A DNA stretch of 36,102 nucleotides from Chlamydiota bacterium (GCA_013287335.1 JABDDZ010000013.1:1-36102); one strand, 5' to 3'; numbered from the stretch's first letter, positions 8,269-17,978 are shown. Notes: generated by a model not told the origin, from the letters alone. Numbers and translations: made by a program.

Positions 8269-9207
8269 TCACCGCACTCCAAAGTTTCTTTGTGTTTTGA
8301 GGATGTCCTGCTGGATCTGGTTTTTCAGGGCTTCGAGAGAGGAGAACTTCTGCTCTTGGCGGATAAAAGCTTTAAAGGAGACAAGCAGATGCTTGCCATA
8401 GAGAGAGGTTTGGACATTGGGAAGATGGACTTCAAGTTTAGGGGAGGAGGAATCTGATAGGGTAGGAGCAATTCCTAAGTTAGCAATTCCTTCTGCCGTG
8501 ATGTTGTCATAATGGACTGTCACAGCGTAGACCCCAAAAGGGGGTAGGGTAAGACCTTCAAGCTGGATATTAGCCGTTGGAAATCCCAGAGTCTTTCCGA
8601 GTCCAAGGCCCGCTATCACCTCGCCGTAAATGGAAAAGGGACGCCCTAGCAGTCTAGATGCTTCTTTTAAGTCTCCCTTCTCAATGCACATACGAATGCG
8701 CGTGCTTGAAATAGGGAGGTTGTCCACTAAAACTGGCTGTATATGTTCAATAGAAAAACCCATGCGTGCTCCCAATTCAGAGAGTTTTTTCTGGGTTCCA
8801 TCGCGCTCATGCCCAAAATGGGCATCATGTCCAAGAATGAGGTGCGTAAAGGGTATCGATAAGCGGATCATTTCCAGGAACTGTTCAGCACTCATTTGGG
8901 AGAGCTCTCTTGTGAAGGGAAGAAGAACCACCGTGCCCTTGTGAAGGGTTCCAATGTCGGTTTGAGAGAGAAGCTCCAGCTTATGTCTTAAGGAGGTTAG
9001 CCGCGGAGGAGAGGTGCCTCTAAGGATCTCTCCCGGATGGTTGGAAAAGGTGATGAGGACGCTTGAGTGTGCGCTTCTGAAGACCCTCTTGAGAAGAGCC
9101 TGATGCCCCAGATGGACCCCATCAAAATTTCCCAGAGTAAGGGCGATGCTGTTATTAGCGTTATCAGGGCGAAATTTGAACTCTTCAAGCTGAGATATAA
9201 TCTGCAT
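8269..9207 (-). CDS. ribF: Bifunctional riboflavin kinase / FMN adenylyltransferase
   Basis: 312 residues, normal for RibF. The N-terminal adenylyltransferase domain shows LTLGNFDGVHLGHQ (about residues 24-37) and ISSTRIR (about 166-172), both nucleotide-binding motifs of the family. The C-terminal riboflavin kinase domain starts near 185 with GLGLGKTLGFPTANI, which contains the PTAN motif. The enzyme makes FMN and then FAD from riboflavin. Last gene of the nusA-infB-rbfA-truB-ribF operon; its ATG is only two bases after the truB stop. Order as in C. trachomatis CT093-CT097. Confidence 0.95.
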   Translation of the reverse strand: MQIISQLEEFKFRPDNANNSIALTLGNFDGVHLGHQALLKRVFRSAHSSVLITFSNHPGEILRGTSPPRLTSLRHKLELLSQTDIGTLHKGTVVLLPFTRELSQMSAEQFLEMIRLSIPFTHLILGHDAHFGHERDGTQKKLSELGARMGFSIEHIQPVLVDNLPISSTRIRMCIEKGDLKEASRLLGRPFSIYGEVIAGLGLGKTLGFPTANIQLEGLTLPPFGVYAVTVHYDNITAEGIANLGIAPTLSDSSSPKLEVHLPNVQTSLYGKHLLVSFKAFIRQEQKFSSLEALKNQIQQDILKTQRNFGVR

Positions 9208-9209
9208 AG

Positions 9210-9974
9210 TTATACAACAACAGAATCATTTTGCAAGATATCTGTGATTAAATAGGGAGAGATGTCAAATCCCTCATTAGTGAGAAGGGAGCCATCCATA
9301 CATCTGTCGATCGTGTAGCAACCGCTTCGAATGCGCTTGAGGCCTGCAAGATGGGCACAGGCATTGAGTTTTTCACCCATCTCATGAGCAATGCTACGAA
9401 TATAAGTCCCTTTAGAGCAGTTGATACGAAGAGTCAGATAAGGGTATGTATAATTTAATAGGTCAGTCTTGACGTGGACTCGCGCAGCCTCTCTTTCTAT
9501 TGTTATTCCAGCTCTTGCAAGAGAGTAGAGCTTTTTTCCTCCAATTTTCTTAGCCGAATACATGGGAGGAATCTGATCTATCTCTCCTTGAAAATAGGCA
9601 AGAACTTCATTGATTTCTTCAGATGTGGGTATCTTTTTAGAGTGGGCAACAACTTTCCCATCGCAGTCATAGGTATCAGTGCTAACACCTAGAGAGACTT
9701 CAGCTAAATATTCTTTATCCTCAAGCAGAAGCTTATCCGAAAGGCGGGTGTAACTTCTACCAATTAAAAGAATCATGACTCCTGTGGCAAAGGGATCTAG
9801 AGTTCCAGCATGACCAATTTTTTGGATCTGGGTGAGCTTGCGCAAGTTTCGAATCAAGCTAAATGATGTGCGTCCCTGAGGTTTGTCCACAAGTAAAACG
9901 CCCTCAAGGCCAGGATTATCGCACCGGTTGTTTGTCTGCGAGTTATCTAGTAGGGGACTATTCTGCTGCATCAT
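9210..9974 (-). CDS. truB: tRNA pseudouridine(55) synthase TruB
   Basis: Makes pseudouridine 55 in the T loop of tRNAs. The catalytic Asp is in [12 protein letters not shown], preceded by the TruB signature [12 protein letters not shown] and followed by [20 protein letters not shown]. The start is uncertain. The frame stays open upstream to a TTG at 10010, with GTG 9989 and ATG 9974/9971 further in. I chose ATG 9974 (254 residues), which leaves about 24 residues before the conserved GVLLVDKP, still more than in C. trachomatis. AGGAGG lies immediately before that ATG but is also part of the acidic Glu-Asp codons ending rbfA, so it is weak evidence. With this start the gene overlaps rbfA by 17 bases. 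Confidence 0.93.
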   Translation of the reverse strand: MMQQNSPLLDNSQTNNRCDNPGLEGVLLVDKPQGRTSFSLIRNLRKLTQIQKIGHAGTLDPFATGVMILLIGRSYTRLSDKLLLEDKEYLAEVSLGVSTDTYDCDGKVVAHSKKIPTSEEINEVLAYFQGEIDQIPPMYSAKKIGGKKLYSLARAGITIEREAARVHVKTDLLNYTYPYLTLRINCSKGTYIRSIAHEMGEKLNACAHLAGLKRIRSGCYTIDRCMDGSLLTNEGFDISPYLITDILQNDSVVV

Positions 9975-10347
9975 CCTCCTCGGGCTCACGTTGTTTTCTC
10001 TCTTCTTCAATTTTGGAGATTAGAGAATCGATACGCATCTGCTTTTCAACAGAGTTGTCAATAATAAAAGTAAGCTCGGGGAAATAGCGCAAGACCACTT
10101 GTTTGGAGGAATGGACAGAGATAAAGCCGCTCGCAGATTGAAGAGCATCAATTGCCTTCTTCTTCACCTGTTCATCACCAATGACGCTCACAAAGACTTT
10201 AGCATGCTTTAAATCTCTTGTCACATCTACCCCGGTGATTGTCGTGAGGTTAGGGAGGTGAGGATTTTTTACCTGCTTTCGAATCACATCCGAGATCACC
10301 TCTTTGAGAAGAGAATTGAGTCGTTCAATCCGGCGTTGGCTGCCCAT
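9958..10347 (-). CDS. rbfA: 30S ribosome-binding factor RbfA
   Basis: 129 residues, normal length. RbfA binds the 30S subunit near 16S helix 1 during maturation. The KH-type fold is readable: an N-terminal helix [24 protein letters not shown], the strand [16 protein letters not shown], and [20 protein letters not shown] ahead of the last helix. The C-terminal tail is acidic (EPEEDDAAE). The ATG at 10347 has GGAGA about nine bases upstream, in the 14-base gap after infB. The 3' end overlaps truB, so translation is probably coupled. Confidence 0.93.
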   Translation of the reverse strand: MGSQRRIERLNSLLKEVISDVIRKQVKNPHLPNLTTITGVDVTRDLKHAKVFVSVIGDEQVKKKAIDALQSASGFISVHSSKQVVLRYFPELTFIIDNSVEKQMRIDSLISKIEEERKQREPEEDDAAE

Positions 10348-10361
10348 CTTTTCATCTCCCT

Positions 10362-12860
10362 CTAAAGTTCTTGAGAAAGATAGATAATTTCATAGGCTTC
10401 GATAATATCTCCTTCCACAATATCGCTAAAGCCGCTCAATACAATTCCGCATTCAAGCCCCTTCTTCACCTCTTTGACATCTTCTTTAACGCGTTTAATC
10501 GAAGAAAGGCTGCCCTTCCAGATCACTTCTTTGTTTCTGACAATGCGGATGCGGTTATTGCGATGGATGGTGCCCTCTATAACAAGACATCCGGCAATCA
10601 CCCCAAGCTGAGAGGCTTTAAATTTAGCTTTGACTTCAGCCTTTCCTGTCTCTCTCTCCTCTTCAATTTTGTCTAAAAGGGCCTTCATCATCGCTTTGAC
10701 CTCATCTACGGCATGGTAGATGATATCAAAAAGACGGATAGCCACTCCCAGTTCTTTGACAAGAGGCTCTGCGTGGGCTTCCACTTTGGTGTGAAAACCG
10801 AAGATCACAGCTTTTGAAGCAGCAGCAAGCTGGATATCCGATTGGGAGATCTCTCCGACACCTGTAAAGATGACATCTGCTATGGCCTTATCCGATTCGA
10901 TCTTCAAGATCGACTGCTTTAAGGCTTCCACAGATCCTTGAACGTCGCCGCGTAGCATCACTTTAAGAACCTTCTTCTCTTTTTGTATTGCAGAACCCGG
11001 TAAAAGATCTATCGTCTGTCTTTTTTTCTGAGAAAGCTGTGTTTGGCGCTGACCTGTAGCTCTCACTTCAGCAATAATGCGGGCCTCTTTCTCGCTTTCA
11101 ACTGCGATGAAAGAATCTCCGGCTGATGGGAGGCCTGAAAGCCCGGTGATTTCAACGGGTGTCGAGGGATCTGCAAAGGTAAGGCTCTGCCCATGCTCAT
11201 CGCGCATGGTCTTTACTTTTCCCCACAGTTTTTCAAAAACAAGGGAGTCACCCAGCTTTAAGGTTCCATTTTGCACGAGAACAGTTGCAACAACGCCTAA
11301 TCCTTTTTGGAGTTCTGACTCCAAAACAGTGCCTCGAGCTCTTGACCTTGGATTTGCTTTAAGCTCTAAAACCTCTGCCTGCAATGCAAGCATCTCAAGA
11401 AGCGATTCAATTCCTTCGCCCGATACCGCAGAGGTATTCACAGTGATGACACTTCCTCCCCAAGCTTCAGGAAGAAGATTCTGTTCGGAGAGCTGCCGGT
11501 AGACATTCTCAGGATTAAATCCTGCTTTGTCACACTTGTTTATAGCCACAACGATTGTGATCTCTGCGTCTTTTGCATGCTGCATCGCTTCGAGAGTCTG
11601 ATCTTTAATTCCCTCGTCCCAAGCAATTACGAGCACAACAATATCGGTTACCTCAGCACCTCTTGCACGCATGGCTGAAAAGGCTTCGTGGCCAGGTGTG
11701 TCGAGGATAGTGATATCCCCAACAGGGGTGCGGCACTTAAAAGCTCCCATATGTTGCGTGATTGCTCCCGCTTCTTGGGTAGCAAGGCTGCTTTTGCGAA
11801 TCCTATCGATCAAGCTTGTTTTACCATGGTCGACGTGTCCCATAAATGTCACAACAGGAGGACGGATCACAAGGTCATCGGCACTACTCTCAGCGATCTC
11901 TTTTGCAATAGAGAGGTCTGTGATACGGATTCTTCTCTCTTCGGTAGTATCGATGGAGATTTCACATCCAAACTCATGTCCCAGCAGTTGTACAGCGGTT
12001 TCATCATCTAAAATGTCATTGAGCGTAAGAGCCATTCCCTGCATTAAAAGCTTTGCAATGAGCTCCGAAGCTTTTAACTTCATCTGAACTGCAAGATCTT
12101 TAACAGAGATTGGAAGGCGAATTTTTAAAGAGGTGGGTCGAACTACGAGTTCTTCCTGTTTCATAAGTTTAGGTTGGCGTTTTTTGCGCCATTTTTCCTC
12201 TTCTCCCTCTGTAAGACCTGCTCTATCGCGCGCATCGAAGGGTTTCATCTGCTTTTTAAGCGTCTTAAAATCACGAAACTCCCGAACACCACCACCCTTT
12301 TTCTCATCCTTCTTTTTTTCATTTGCTTTTTCAGCATCTTCGGATTCAGTAAGAGGAGTTTTGGAAACTGGGGGAGATTCTTTCGACTCTTCTTTCTTAA
12401 GAGTCTTCTCTTTATCTTCTACTATTTTCGCTTCCGGAAGAAGATCTTTTATATGCCTACCAGTTGGTCCTAGGCGCTCTTTTGGAATTGGCACAGGTTC
12501 ACTTTCTTTTACCGCTTCAGGGGGGGGAGAAAGCTCCTCTGCTGGAGGAGAGATGTTCTCTTCTGCAAGAGGTTCTAACAATTGCTCTACCTCCTCCTCT
12601 TCTTGCGCGGGAGTTTTTTTGATAGCTTCATCTTCTGGAACTCCCTCTTTTTGAGGGGCGAAATCAGAATGGGATTTAGCCCGAATGCGCCGCGTCTCAG
12701 GTTTTGGTTCAGCAGGCTTAGAAGGAGTGGGGGAGGGCTTTTTATTTTTACCCTCTTGTTTTTCTTCAATTTCTCCAGCAAGCTTGGCTTTGAGCTTGTC
12801 AAGGCCGGCAGCTTTTGCTAGCTGCTTATTTACGATTTTTAGTTTCAAATCTTTAGCCAA
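10362..12860 (-). CDS. infB: Translation initiation factor IF-2
   Basis: 832 residues, within the usual IF-2 range. Delivers initiator fMet-tRNA to the 30S subunit. The N-terminus ([19 protein letters not shown]) matches the chlamydial form. A low-complexity Lys/Glu/Pro-rich linker spans about 30-230, then the second IF2_N domain about 245-310. The G domain has GHVDHGKT at 341-348, DTPGH at 387-391 and NKCD at 441-444; domains II-IV follow. The start is TTG at 12860 with AGAGGAAG upstream; no ATG precedes the conserved N-terminus. An eight-base poly-C tract (12520-12527) encodes PPP in the linker and is in frame. Preceded by nusA 25 bases away. Confidence 0.97.
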   Translation of the reverse strand: MAKDLKLKIVNKQLAKAAGLDKLKAKLAGEIEEKQEGKNKKPSPTPSKPAEPKPETRRIRAKSHSDFAPQKEGVPEDEAIKKTPAQEEEEVEQLLEPLAEENISPPAEELSPPPEAVKESEPVPIPKERLGPTGRHIKDLLPEAKIVEDKEKTLKKEESKESPPVSKTPLTESEDAEKANEKKKDEKKGGGVREFRDFKTLKKQMKPFDARDRAGLTEGEEEKWRKKRQPKLMKQEELVVRPTSLKIRLPISVKDLAVQMKLKASELIAKLLMQGMALTLNDILDDETAVQLLGHEFGCEISIDTTEERRIRITDLSIAKEIAESSADDLVIRPPVVTFMGHVDHGKTSLIDRIRKSSLATQEAGAITQHMGAFKCRTPVGDITILDTPGHEAFSAMRARGAEVTDIVVLVIAWDEGIKDQTLEAMQHAKDAEITIVVAINKCDKAGFNPENVYRQLSEQNLLPEAWGGSVITVNTSAVSGEGIESLLEMLALQAEVLELKANPRSRARGTVLESELQKGLGVVATVLVQNGTLKLGDSLVFEKLWGKVKTMRDEHGQSLTFADPSTPVEITGLSGLPSAGDSFIAVESEKEARIIAEVRATGQRQTQLSQKKRQTIDLLPGSAIQKEKKVLKVMLRGDVQGSVEALKQSILKIESDKAIADVIFTGVGEISQSDIQLAAASKAVIFGFHTKVEAHAEPLVKELGVAIRLFDIIYHAVDEVKAMMKALLDKIEEERETGKAEVKAKFKASQLGVIAGCLVIEGTIHRNNRIRIVRNKEVIWKGSLSSIKRVKEDVKEVKKGLECGIVLSGFSDIVEGDIIEAYEIIYLSQEL

Positions 12861-12885
12861 TGTTACTTCCTCTTACTCGGTATAT

Positions 12886-14181
12886 TTAACCTTCAACGGT
12901 CTGGATTTGCTCTTGTCCCTTTTTACTCACTTCTTCGAGGATTCTGTAAGCCATATCCGTGCTGATTCCAGGAACTTGTGCTAGCTCATCGACAGTTGAT
13001 ACTAATACTTTTCTCAAAGTATCGTAACCGGCGTGAATGAGGTTTTGGATAATCAACTTATTGATTCCTTCTATCTGAAGAGGTTCATCAAGTGCTTTGC
13101 TTTGCGATTCGGCAATTGCTGCACGTTGCAACTCAAGTGACTTATTATATTCGCTCATACGCGTGACTTCCAGGTCATAGCCAATGAGTTCTGAGGTTAA
13201 CCTGGCATTAAACCCCCGTTTTCCAATCACGGTTGCAAAATTGTCATCTTCTACGACAATTGCAATGACTTTGTCATCCTCGTGGAGCGCAATTTTGCGG
13301 ATTTCAATGGGGGAGAGAGTGTTTTGTAGAAGCTCTAAGGGATCATCATTATAGGGGATAATGTCGATCTTTTCATTATTAAGCTCTCGAATGATATTTT
13401 TAACGCGGTTGCCGCGCATTCCCACGCAGGCGCCCACGGGGTCGACTTTGGAATCAGAAGAGCGGACAGCGAGTTTGGTCCTATATCCAGCTTCACGGAC
13501 AATTTTTACAATTTCAATGATTCCATCACTAAGTTCAGGAACCTCTTGCAAGAAGAGCTGGCGGGCAAATTCAGGGTGACTACGAGATAAAATAACCTCA
13601 GCTCCGCCATTTTCAAGATCTTGCACTTCATAAAGAAGAGCGTAGATTTTATTGCCGATCTGATACTTTTCAGTCTTGGGATAGTAGCGTGCCGGTAATA
13701 AACCCTCGACTTTTCCAAGGTCGACAACTAAATTGGCGCCTCTTGCAAATCGCTTCACGACTCCTGATACAATCTCTCCCACTCGATCGCGGTACTCTGC
13801 ATAGATAACGTCTCTTTCGGCTCCGCGCAGTTTTTGTGCAATGATCTGTTTTGCTGTTTGGGCAGCAATACGCCCAAATTTTTCAGGAGGGATGGGAACA
13901 TCTATAAATTGTCCCACTTCGCAATCGGGATCTAATTCACGCGCGGCCAGGATCGAAATCTCTTTTGCAGGATGGACCACCTTCTCGACGATCTCCTTCT
14001 CACAAAAAATTTCGATATCTCCTGTTTTGGGGTGAACATGAACAGTGACATTGGCCTCTTCACGCACAGTTTTTCGAGCAGCTGCGTGGATGGCCGTTTC
14101 AATCGCCTGGACTACGACCTCTCTGGGAATCCCTTTTTCACGTTCCATGTATTCAAAAATGGCGACGAGATCTTTATTCAT
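12886..14181 (-). CDS. nusA: Transcription termination/antitermination factor NusA
   Basis: 431 residues. NusA binds RNA polymerase and modulates pausing, termination and antitermination. Domain order: N-terminal RNAP-binding domain (about 1-125, starting NKDLVAIFEYMEREKGI), S1 domain (about 130-200, GEIVSGVVKRFARGANLVVDLG), KH1 with VGACVGMRGNRVKNI (about 250-265), KH2 with VIGKRGFNARL (about 325), and a single helix-hairpin-helix C-terminal segment (AQVPGISTDMAYRILEEV). It lacks the duplicated acidic C-terminal repeats of E. coli NusA, as many bacterial NusA proteins do. ATG 14181 has AGGAGC seven bases upstream. First gene of the operon with infB, rbfA, truB and ribF. Confidence 0.96.
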   Translation of the reverse strand: MNKDLVAIFEYMEREKGIPREVVVQAIETAIHAAARKTVREEANVTVHVHPKTGDIEIFCEKEIVEKVVHPAKEISILAARELDPDCEVGQFIDVPIPPEKFGRIAAQTAKQIIAQKLRGAERDVIYAEYRDRVGEIVSGVVKRFARGANLVVDLGKVEGLLPARYYPKTEKYQIGNKIYALLYEVQDLENGGAEVILSRSHPEFARQLFLQEVPELSDGIIEIVKIVREAGYRTKLAVRSSDSKVDPVGACVGMRGNRVKNIIRELNNEKIDIIPYNDDPLELLQNTLSPIEIRKIALHEDDKVIAIVVEDDNFATVIGKRGFNARLTSELIGYDLEVTRMSEYNKSLELQRAAIAESQSKALDEPLQIEGINKLIIQNLIHAGYDTLRKVLVSTVDELAQVPGISTDMAYRILEEVSKKGQEQIQTVEG

Positions 14182-14279
14182 TCAAAAGCTCCTATATTTT
14201 TTTACCCCAATCTGTCTAATCCAACGAGTAGCGATGGCGCACCAGTGGATTACACGCACACATGTGAGACTCTTTTGAG

Positions 14280-14313
14280 AAAAAAAGACCGAAGGGAGAT
14301 CCCTTCGGCCTTT
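14280..14313 (-). terminator. Rho-independent terminator after rpsA (possibly bidirectional)
   Basis: CCGAAGGG (14289-14296) and CCCTTCGG (14301-14308) form a perfect 8-bp stem with loop AGAT. On the minus strand it is followed by a run of seven T, and on the plus strand by TTTTTC. It lies 72-105 bases past the rpsA stop and separates rpsA from the nusA operon, which must therefore have its own promoter in 14182-14279. I found no convincing -10/-35 there. Confidence 0.9.
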
Positions 14314-14384
14314 TTCTCAGCAGCAAGTTCCTCTTGCTTCTGAGCCCTTTCCTCTTAAAGCAAGAGAAAAGGAAGAGGCATCAG

Positions 14385-16196
14385 TTAACTTTCATCCTCG
14401 CTATTGCGATTGCCGCTTTCGACGGTTTCAGGAGCAGCATCCTCATCTTCTTTATCTTCTTCATTTTCATCTTCATCTTCCTCATCTTCTTTAGAACCAC
14501 CTACGACAATGTCATCGGCGTTATATTGATTCTGATCGATGAGATATTCTTTAATAGAGAGGGCTACTTTCTTATGTTCTGGATCGAGTTTAATCACTTT
14601 TGCCATGACGTCATCGCCTTTTGCTATGATATCTTCTACCTTACCAAAAGGCCTATCGGAGAGCTCTGTGACATGGATTAATGCTTCAATCCCATTTTCC
14701 AGCTCAACAAATGCCCCAAAGGCTGTGATTTTGGAAACTTTTCCCTTCACAAGCGTTCCAACTGGGATAGTTCTTTCAATTGATTCCCAAGGATTTGTGG
14801 AAAGTTGTTTAACTCCTAAAGTGATTTTCTTGCTCTCTTTATCGACCGAGAGAATAACAGCATCTACAAAGTCTCCCTTTTTAAATACTTCAGAAGGGTG
14901 AGAGACCTTTTTAATCCAGGAGAGGTCGGAGATGTGGATCAGCCCATCGATGCCCGGCTCAAGCTCTACAAAGGCGCCATAGTTGGTCAAGCTCTTAATC
15001 TCAGCTCGGACACTGCTGTCTACAGGATATTTTTTCTCAACTTCATCCCATGGATTGTGTTCGGTTTGTTTGATACCAAGAGAGATTTTCCCCTCTTCTT
15101 TTTGCACAGAGAGAACGATAGCATCGACTTCATCTCCCTTATTTACAACTTCTGAAGGATCTGTGACATTTTTAACCCAGGACATTTCAGAGACATGGAT
15201 TAACCCTTCAATTCCGGGTTCAATCTCGATGAAAGCGCCATAAGGAAGCAGCTTAACAATTTTTCCATGCACACGTGTGCCAGGAGGATATTTTTGTTCA
15301 ATGAGCTCCCAGGGATTCTCTTCTTTTTGCTTAAGCCCTAGAGCCACACGGCCTTTTTCCTTGTCGATGCTTAAAATCGCCACTTCGATTTCCTGGCCTA
15401 AATCGACCATCTCCGATGGATGGCGGATGCGTTTCCAGGTCATGTCGGTAATGTGGAGGAGGCCATCAATGCCATCGAGATCGAGGAAGACGCCAAAATC
15501 GGTGATATTTTTAACTACCCCTCTGCGAACATCCCCAACAGAGATTGATTCGAGAAGCTCAGCCTTTTTCGAAATCCTTTCAGCCTCGAGAAGCTCACGA
15601 CGAGAAACAACGACGTTTTTGCGTTCGATGTTGATTTTAAGTATTTTAAATTCACATGTTTTCCCAAGGAATTCATCAAGATTTTTAATACGCTTATTAT
15701 CAATTTGGGAGCCGGGTAAGAAGGCTTCCATGCCGATATCTACCATTAGGCCGCCCTTGACCTTGCGGATAATTTTCCCTTTAACGATTGAGCCCTCTTC
15801 GCAGTGCTCAAGGATGAATTCCCACTGTCTTTGGCGGGCAGCTTTCTCTCTAGAAAGAACGATTTGGCCATGTTCATCTTCTGCGCGATCGAGCAGGACC
15901 TCGATTTCGGCCCCTAAAATAAGTTCATCGGGGTCAAAAAACTCAGAAACAGGCACTAGCCCCTCTGATTTAAGACCTACATCGATTACAACAAAATCTT
16001 TACCAATTTCGACAATAATCCCTTTTAAGATCGATCCTGGGGTCATTGTATCCATTAGAGGCTCTAGATTTTTCGCTGTGCCGGATCCATTATCGCCATG
16101 CAAAAGTTTTTTGAATTCTTCAGCGTCAGCGACTTGGTAGTCGATGTCATCGAGAGTATTGGATTGATTCCAGCTATATTTTTCTTGTTTGTGCAT
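14385..16196 (-). CDS. rpsA: 30S ribosomal protein S1
   Basis: 603 residues. Protein S1 binds mRNA leaders at the 30S platform. Six S1 repeats can be placed at about 53-116, 134-199, 220-290, 305-377, 392-464 and 478-549. Repeats 3-6 carry the recurring pattern [22 protein letters not shown] and a spacing motif NPW. A strongly acidic tail (Asp/Glu-rich, about 570-603) follows. Length and repeat number match chlamydial S1 (CT098). ATG 16196 has a GAGGA about nine bases upstream, and a good promoter ends only about 20 bases before the start. A terminator follows the gene, so it is probably monocistronic. Confidence 0.96.
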   Translation of the reverse strand: MHKQEKYSWNQSNTLDDIDYQVADAEEFKKLLHGDNGSGTAKNLEPLMDTMTPGSILKGIIVEIGKDFVVIDVGLKSEGLVPVSEFFDPDELILGAEIEVLLDRAEDEHGQIVLSREKAARQRQWEFILEHCEEGSIVKGKIIRKVKGGLMVDIGMEAFLPGSQIDNKRIKNLDEFLGKTCEFKILKINIERKNVVVSRRELLEAERISKKAELLESISVGDVRRGVVKNITDFGVFLDLDGIDGLLHITDMTWKRIRHPSEMVDLGQEIEVAILSIDKEKGRVALGLKQKEENPWELIEQKYPPGTRVHGKIVKLLPYGAFIEIEPGIEGLIHVSEMSWVKNVTDPSEVVNKGDEVDAIVLSVQKEEGKISLGIKQTEHNPWDEVEKKYPVDSSVRAEIKSLTNYGAFVELEPGIDGLIHISDLSWIKKVSHPSEVFKKGDFVDAVILSVDKESKKITLGVKQLSTNPWESIERTIPVGTLVKGKVSKITAFGAFVELENGIEALIHVTELSDRPFGKVEDIIAKGDDVMAKVIKLDPEHKKVALSIKEYLIDQNQYNADDIVVGGSKEDEEDEDENEEDKEDEDAAPETVESGNRNSEDES

Positions 16197-16215
16197 TTAA
16201 AATTTTCCTCTAACA

Positions 16216-16244
16216 ACTATATACAATAAAGGGGACAGTGTAAA
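16216..16244 (-). promoter_or_regulatory. Predicted rpsA promoter
   Basis: On the minus strand TTTACA (16239-16244) and TATAGT (16216-16221) are 17 bases apart; each matches five of six consensus bases. Initiation would fall near 16207-16211, giving an unusually short leader of about 10-15 bases that starts at the Shine-Dalgarno itself. Confidence 0.55.
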
Positions 16245-16348
16245 CGTCCGTCAAAAAAAAGGCAAGCATCTCTCTTAAAACAGCAGTTTTAACAGGAAAT
16301 CTTATCGTGCTCGTTCCGACATCAGGTAATTCCTCAAAAAATTTAATG

Positions 16349-16415
16349 ACAGGATGGGCAGGATAGGTAGGAGAGGGGTAATAATAATCTATCCTGCTTA
16401 TCCTGCCCATCCTGT
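16349..16415. repeat. Inverted repeat built from short AGGATA-type units
   Basis: ACAGGATGGGCAGGATA (16349-16365) and its exact reverse complement (16399-16415) are 33 bases apart. The right arm is preceded by a partial extra copy (TATCCTGCT), so alternative pairings exist. It lies between rpsA and the next gene. No T run follows directly, so it is not a standard terminator. Similar tandem GGCAGGAT-like units occur as interspersed repeats in many bacterial genomes; function unknown. Confidence 0.6.
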
Positions 16416-16437
16416 TATTTTACTTAAGTCTATGAAT

Positions 16438-17307
16438 TTATTGGAGTTGATTGATTAGGTCGGTGGAGTAGTTGGCGAGCTCTTGGTTTTGCCCATTTAG
16501 CCAGAGTCTCAGTTTGCTGCTAATCTTCTCTATTTCCAGTATGTATATTCTAGGGTTTTGCATCCTCCCATTTTTGGAAAAGCCCCCAAGATCCAGGTAA
16601 ATTGCGCGATCTTCAATAAACCCCGCATTTTTTGATATAAATGCATCGGAATCAAAGATTCCTTTTTGACACCGCAGCAGGAGAAGAGAAAAGAGTTGAT
16701 CTAACCTTTTTTTTGCTCCCTCAATATCCCCTTTGGAGATCAGCTTATTAAGAGTTGGGGCAATAAGCTCTCCTTTTTTTTGGAGAATAAACTCTGTCGA
16801 ATCTAAGAGAAGGGTATGCTTTCTTCCCAACTTGTCGTAGAGGGTGAGAGGAATTGGAATATTATGCTTTGGACAGATCCCAAGATAGACAAGGCCGCAC
16901 TCATTCCTAAGCTCATTCCAGGCAATCTTGCAACTCTCATAGAGTCTGAGTCTTTTGTTTAATTTTTCCTCTTCTTTCTCTCTTTGAATTTCTTGTAAAA
17001 AAGAGGCTAGAAGATGAGAAGAGGGGATTTTAAAAAAAGCGAGGCGGTGCTGTTTAATCAGTTTTAAAACATACTCTCCATCTTCGCTTTTAAAGGCATA
17101 CATCTGAGAGCCCTGGTCGAGATAAAAAAAGGGGCGAGAGAGGGTCTTTGGAAGCTCCTCATTTACAAGAGATGTTGTGCTAGGTGAATTTTTTAGGGTG
17201 ATATGGGAGAGGAGGAATTTGTCATTAAGAGAGTAGACTCCAACTCGGGATGCAAGATAACCCAAGGCCATGCAACCAAGAAAAAAAAATAGCGCCCCTT
17301 TTTTCAA
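16438..17307 (-). CDS. Hypothetical membrane-anchored protein with kinase-like features
   Basis: 289 residues. An N-terminal hydrophobic segment (residues 4-20) would act as signal anchor. The rest is soluble and has features reminiscent of a protein-kinase-like fold: GSQMYAF at 66-72 in a glycine-loop position, YVLKLI with Lys82 in the lysine-strand position, GIFDSDAFISKNAGF at 215-229 resembling a catalytic loop, and IYLDLGGF at 236-243 in the DFG position. The spacing between Asp221 and Asn227 is one residue longer than in canonical kinases, so activity is doubtful and the assignment is inference. The start is TTG at 17307; the first ATG (codon 13) would cut the anchor. It lies 13 bases after the DUF4019 gene, so the two are probably cotranscribed. 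Confidence 0.7.
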   Translation of the reverse strand: MKKGALFFFLGCMALGYLASRVGVYSLNDKFLLSHITLKNSPSTTSLVNEELPKTLSRPFFYLDQGSQMYAFKSEDGEYVLKLIKQHRLAFFKIPSSHLLASFLQEIQREKEEEKLNKRLRLYESCKIAWNELRNECGLVYLGICPKHNIPIPLTLYDKLGRKHTLLLDSTEFILQKKGELIAPTLNKLISKGDIEGAKKRLDQLFSLLLLRCQKGIFDSDAFISKNAGFIEDRAIYLDLGGFSKNGRMQNPRIYILEIEKISSKLRLWLNGQNQELANYSTDLINQLQ

Positions 17308-17320
17308 GGATAGTCTCTCG

Positions 17321-17782
17321 TTATTCTATTGAGTAGGAGATAACGCGCCAGTTGCTATATGCATCATACATCATAATAACCCTTTCTGTAGCTCCTCCTT
17401 TACCCCAAAACGTTGTAGAGTAGATGATCTCCATAAAATAGCCCTTTGTCCCATAAGGAAGGCCATCAAGAGTTCTCTGCTTAGTAATTTTCCTCATAGA
17501 GGAATATCCAAGTGGACGCCGCAGATCTGTCATTGCCGAAACCCACTGCCTTCGAACAATAACATCCTTTAGAAGGGAGCCGGCCTCATCCCATGTTGCA
17601 CCATATACTCCCTGATCCATCAGAGTAAGCCACGCCAAGGAATTAGCGCGGGATTCGGAGAACATGGGGCTTACACCCCCTGAGTCATCTTCATGGTAGG
17701 GAGGAAAAGGAGCGATATCCTGAGCTAGAAGCAGGCCTGAAAAAGTAATTAGAGAGACAAGAACTGATTTGAACAAAAGCAT
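17321..17782 (-). CDS. Secreted DUF4019-type protein
   Basis: 153 residues. A clear signal peptide (residues 1-20, LFKSVLVSLITFSGLLLA) predicts export to the periplasm. The mature part matches the DUF4019 pattern: ANSLAWLTLMDQGVYGATWDEA, then RQWVSAMTDLRRPLGYSSMRK, then LPYGTKGYFMEIIYSTTFWGKG and a C-terminal WRVISYSIE. DUF4019 proteins are small exported proteins of unknown function. It is first of a pair with the downstream kinase-like protein, 13 bases apart, which may suggest a shared envelope role. Only a weak AGGGG lies about 12 bases before ATG 17782. It is divergent from the tRNA genes. Confidence 0.8.
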   Translation of the reverse strand: MLLFKSVLVSLITFSGLLLAQDIAPFPPYHEDDSGGVSPMFSESRANSLAWLTLMDQGVYGATWDEAGSLLKDVIVRRQWVSAMTDLRRPLGYSSMRKITKQRTLDGLPYGTKGYFMEIIYSTTFWGKGGATERVIMMYDAYSNWRVISYSIE

Positions 17783-17801
17783 TTGCTTAAAAACCCCTAA
17801 A

Positions 17802-17830
17802 TTGAGTATGTTTCACCTTCAAATTATAGG
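17802..17830 (+). promoter_or_regulatory. Possible promoter of the tRNA-Ala/tRNA-Ile pair
   Basis: TTGAGT (17802-17807) and TATAGG (17825-17830), spacing 17, four matches each. It lies 35 bases before tRNA-Ala. Read by eye. Confidence 0.4.
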
Positions 17831-17864
17831 ATACTGTCTAGGCGCATGCTTGGCAAGTTTTTTT

Positions 17865-17937
17865 GGGGGGTTAGCTCAGTTGGTAGAGCATCTGATTTGC
17901 ATTCAGAGGGTCAGGAGTTCGAATCTCCTATCCTCCA
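17865..17937 (+). tRNA. tRNA-Ala (anticodon TGC)
   Basis: 73 bases with a complete cloverleaf: acceptor GGGGGGT with ATCCTCC, D arm GCTC...GAGC, anticodon stem TCTGA/TCAGA with TGC at 17898-17900, T arm AGGAG-TTCGAAT-CTCCT, discriminator A. The acceptor has the G3:U70 wobble pair that identifies alanine tRNAs. The CCA end is not encoded. It is followed after 51 bases by tRNA-Ile. Confidence 0.97.
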
Positions 17938-17950
17938 AATAAATCCTTTA

Positions 17951-17978
17951 AGACCTTACGGAACTCTTCGTAAGGTCT
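17951..17978 (+). terminator. Perfect 10-bp hairpin between the two tRNA genes
   Basis: AGACCTTACG (17951-17960) and CGTAAGGTCT (17969-17978) pair perfectly around an 8-base loop, followed by ATTTTC. It may be a weak terminator that lowers tRNA-Ile output relative to tRNA-Ala, or a processing hairpin in a common precursor. The short T run makes efficient termination doubtful. Confidence 0.55.

Noticed and set aside
12133-12654. 173-codon plus-strand frame opposite infB
   Set aside because: Ser/Phe-rich composition is the mirror of the Lys/Glu/Pro-rich IF-2 linker; a shadow frame.
14182-14279. Promoter for the nusA operon
   Set aside because: One must exist after the rpsA terminator, but no -35/-10 pair with good spacing is visible, so I did not list a site.
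15277-16140. 287-codon plus-strand frame opposite rpsA
   Set aside because: Antisense to repeated S1 domains, Ser/Arg/Ile-rich and without a family; rpsA on the other strand is certain.
16210-16410. 66-codon minus-strand frame between rpsA and the kinase-like gene
   Set aside because: It is built largely from the AGGATA repeat and the rpsA promoter, has no Shine-Dalgarno and no protein-like composition.
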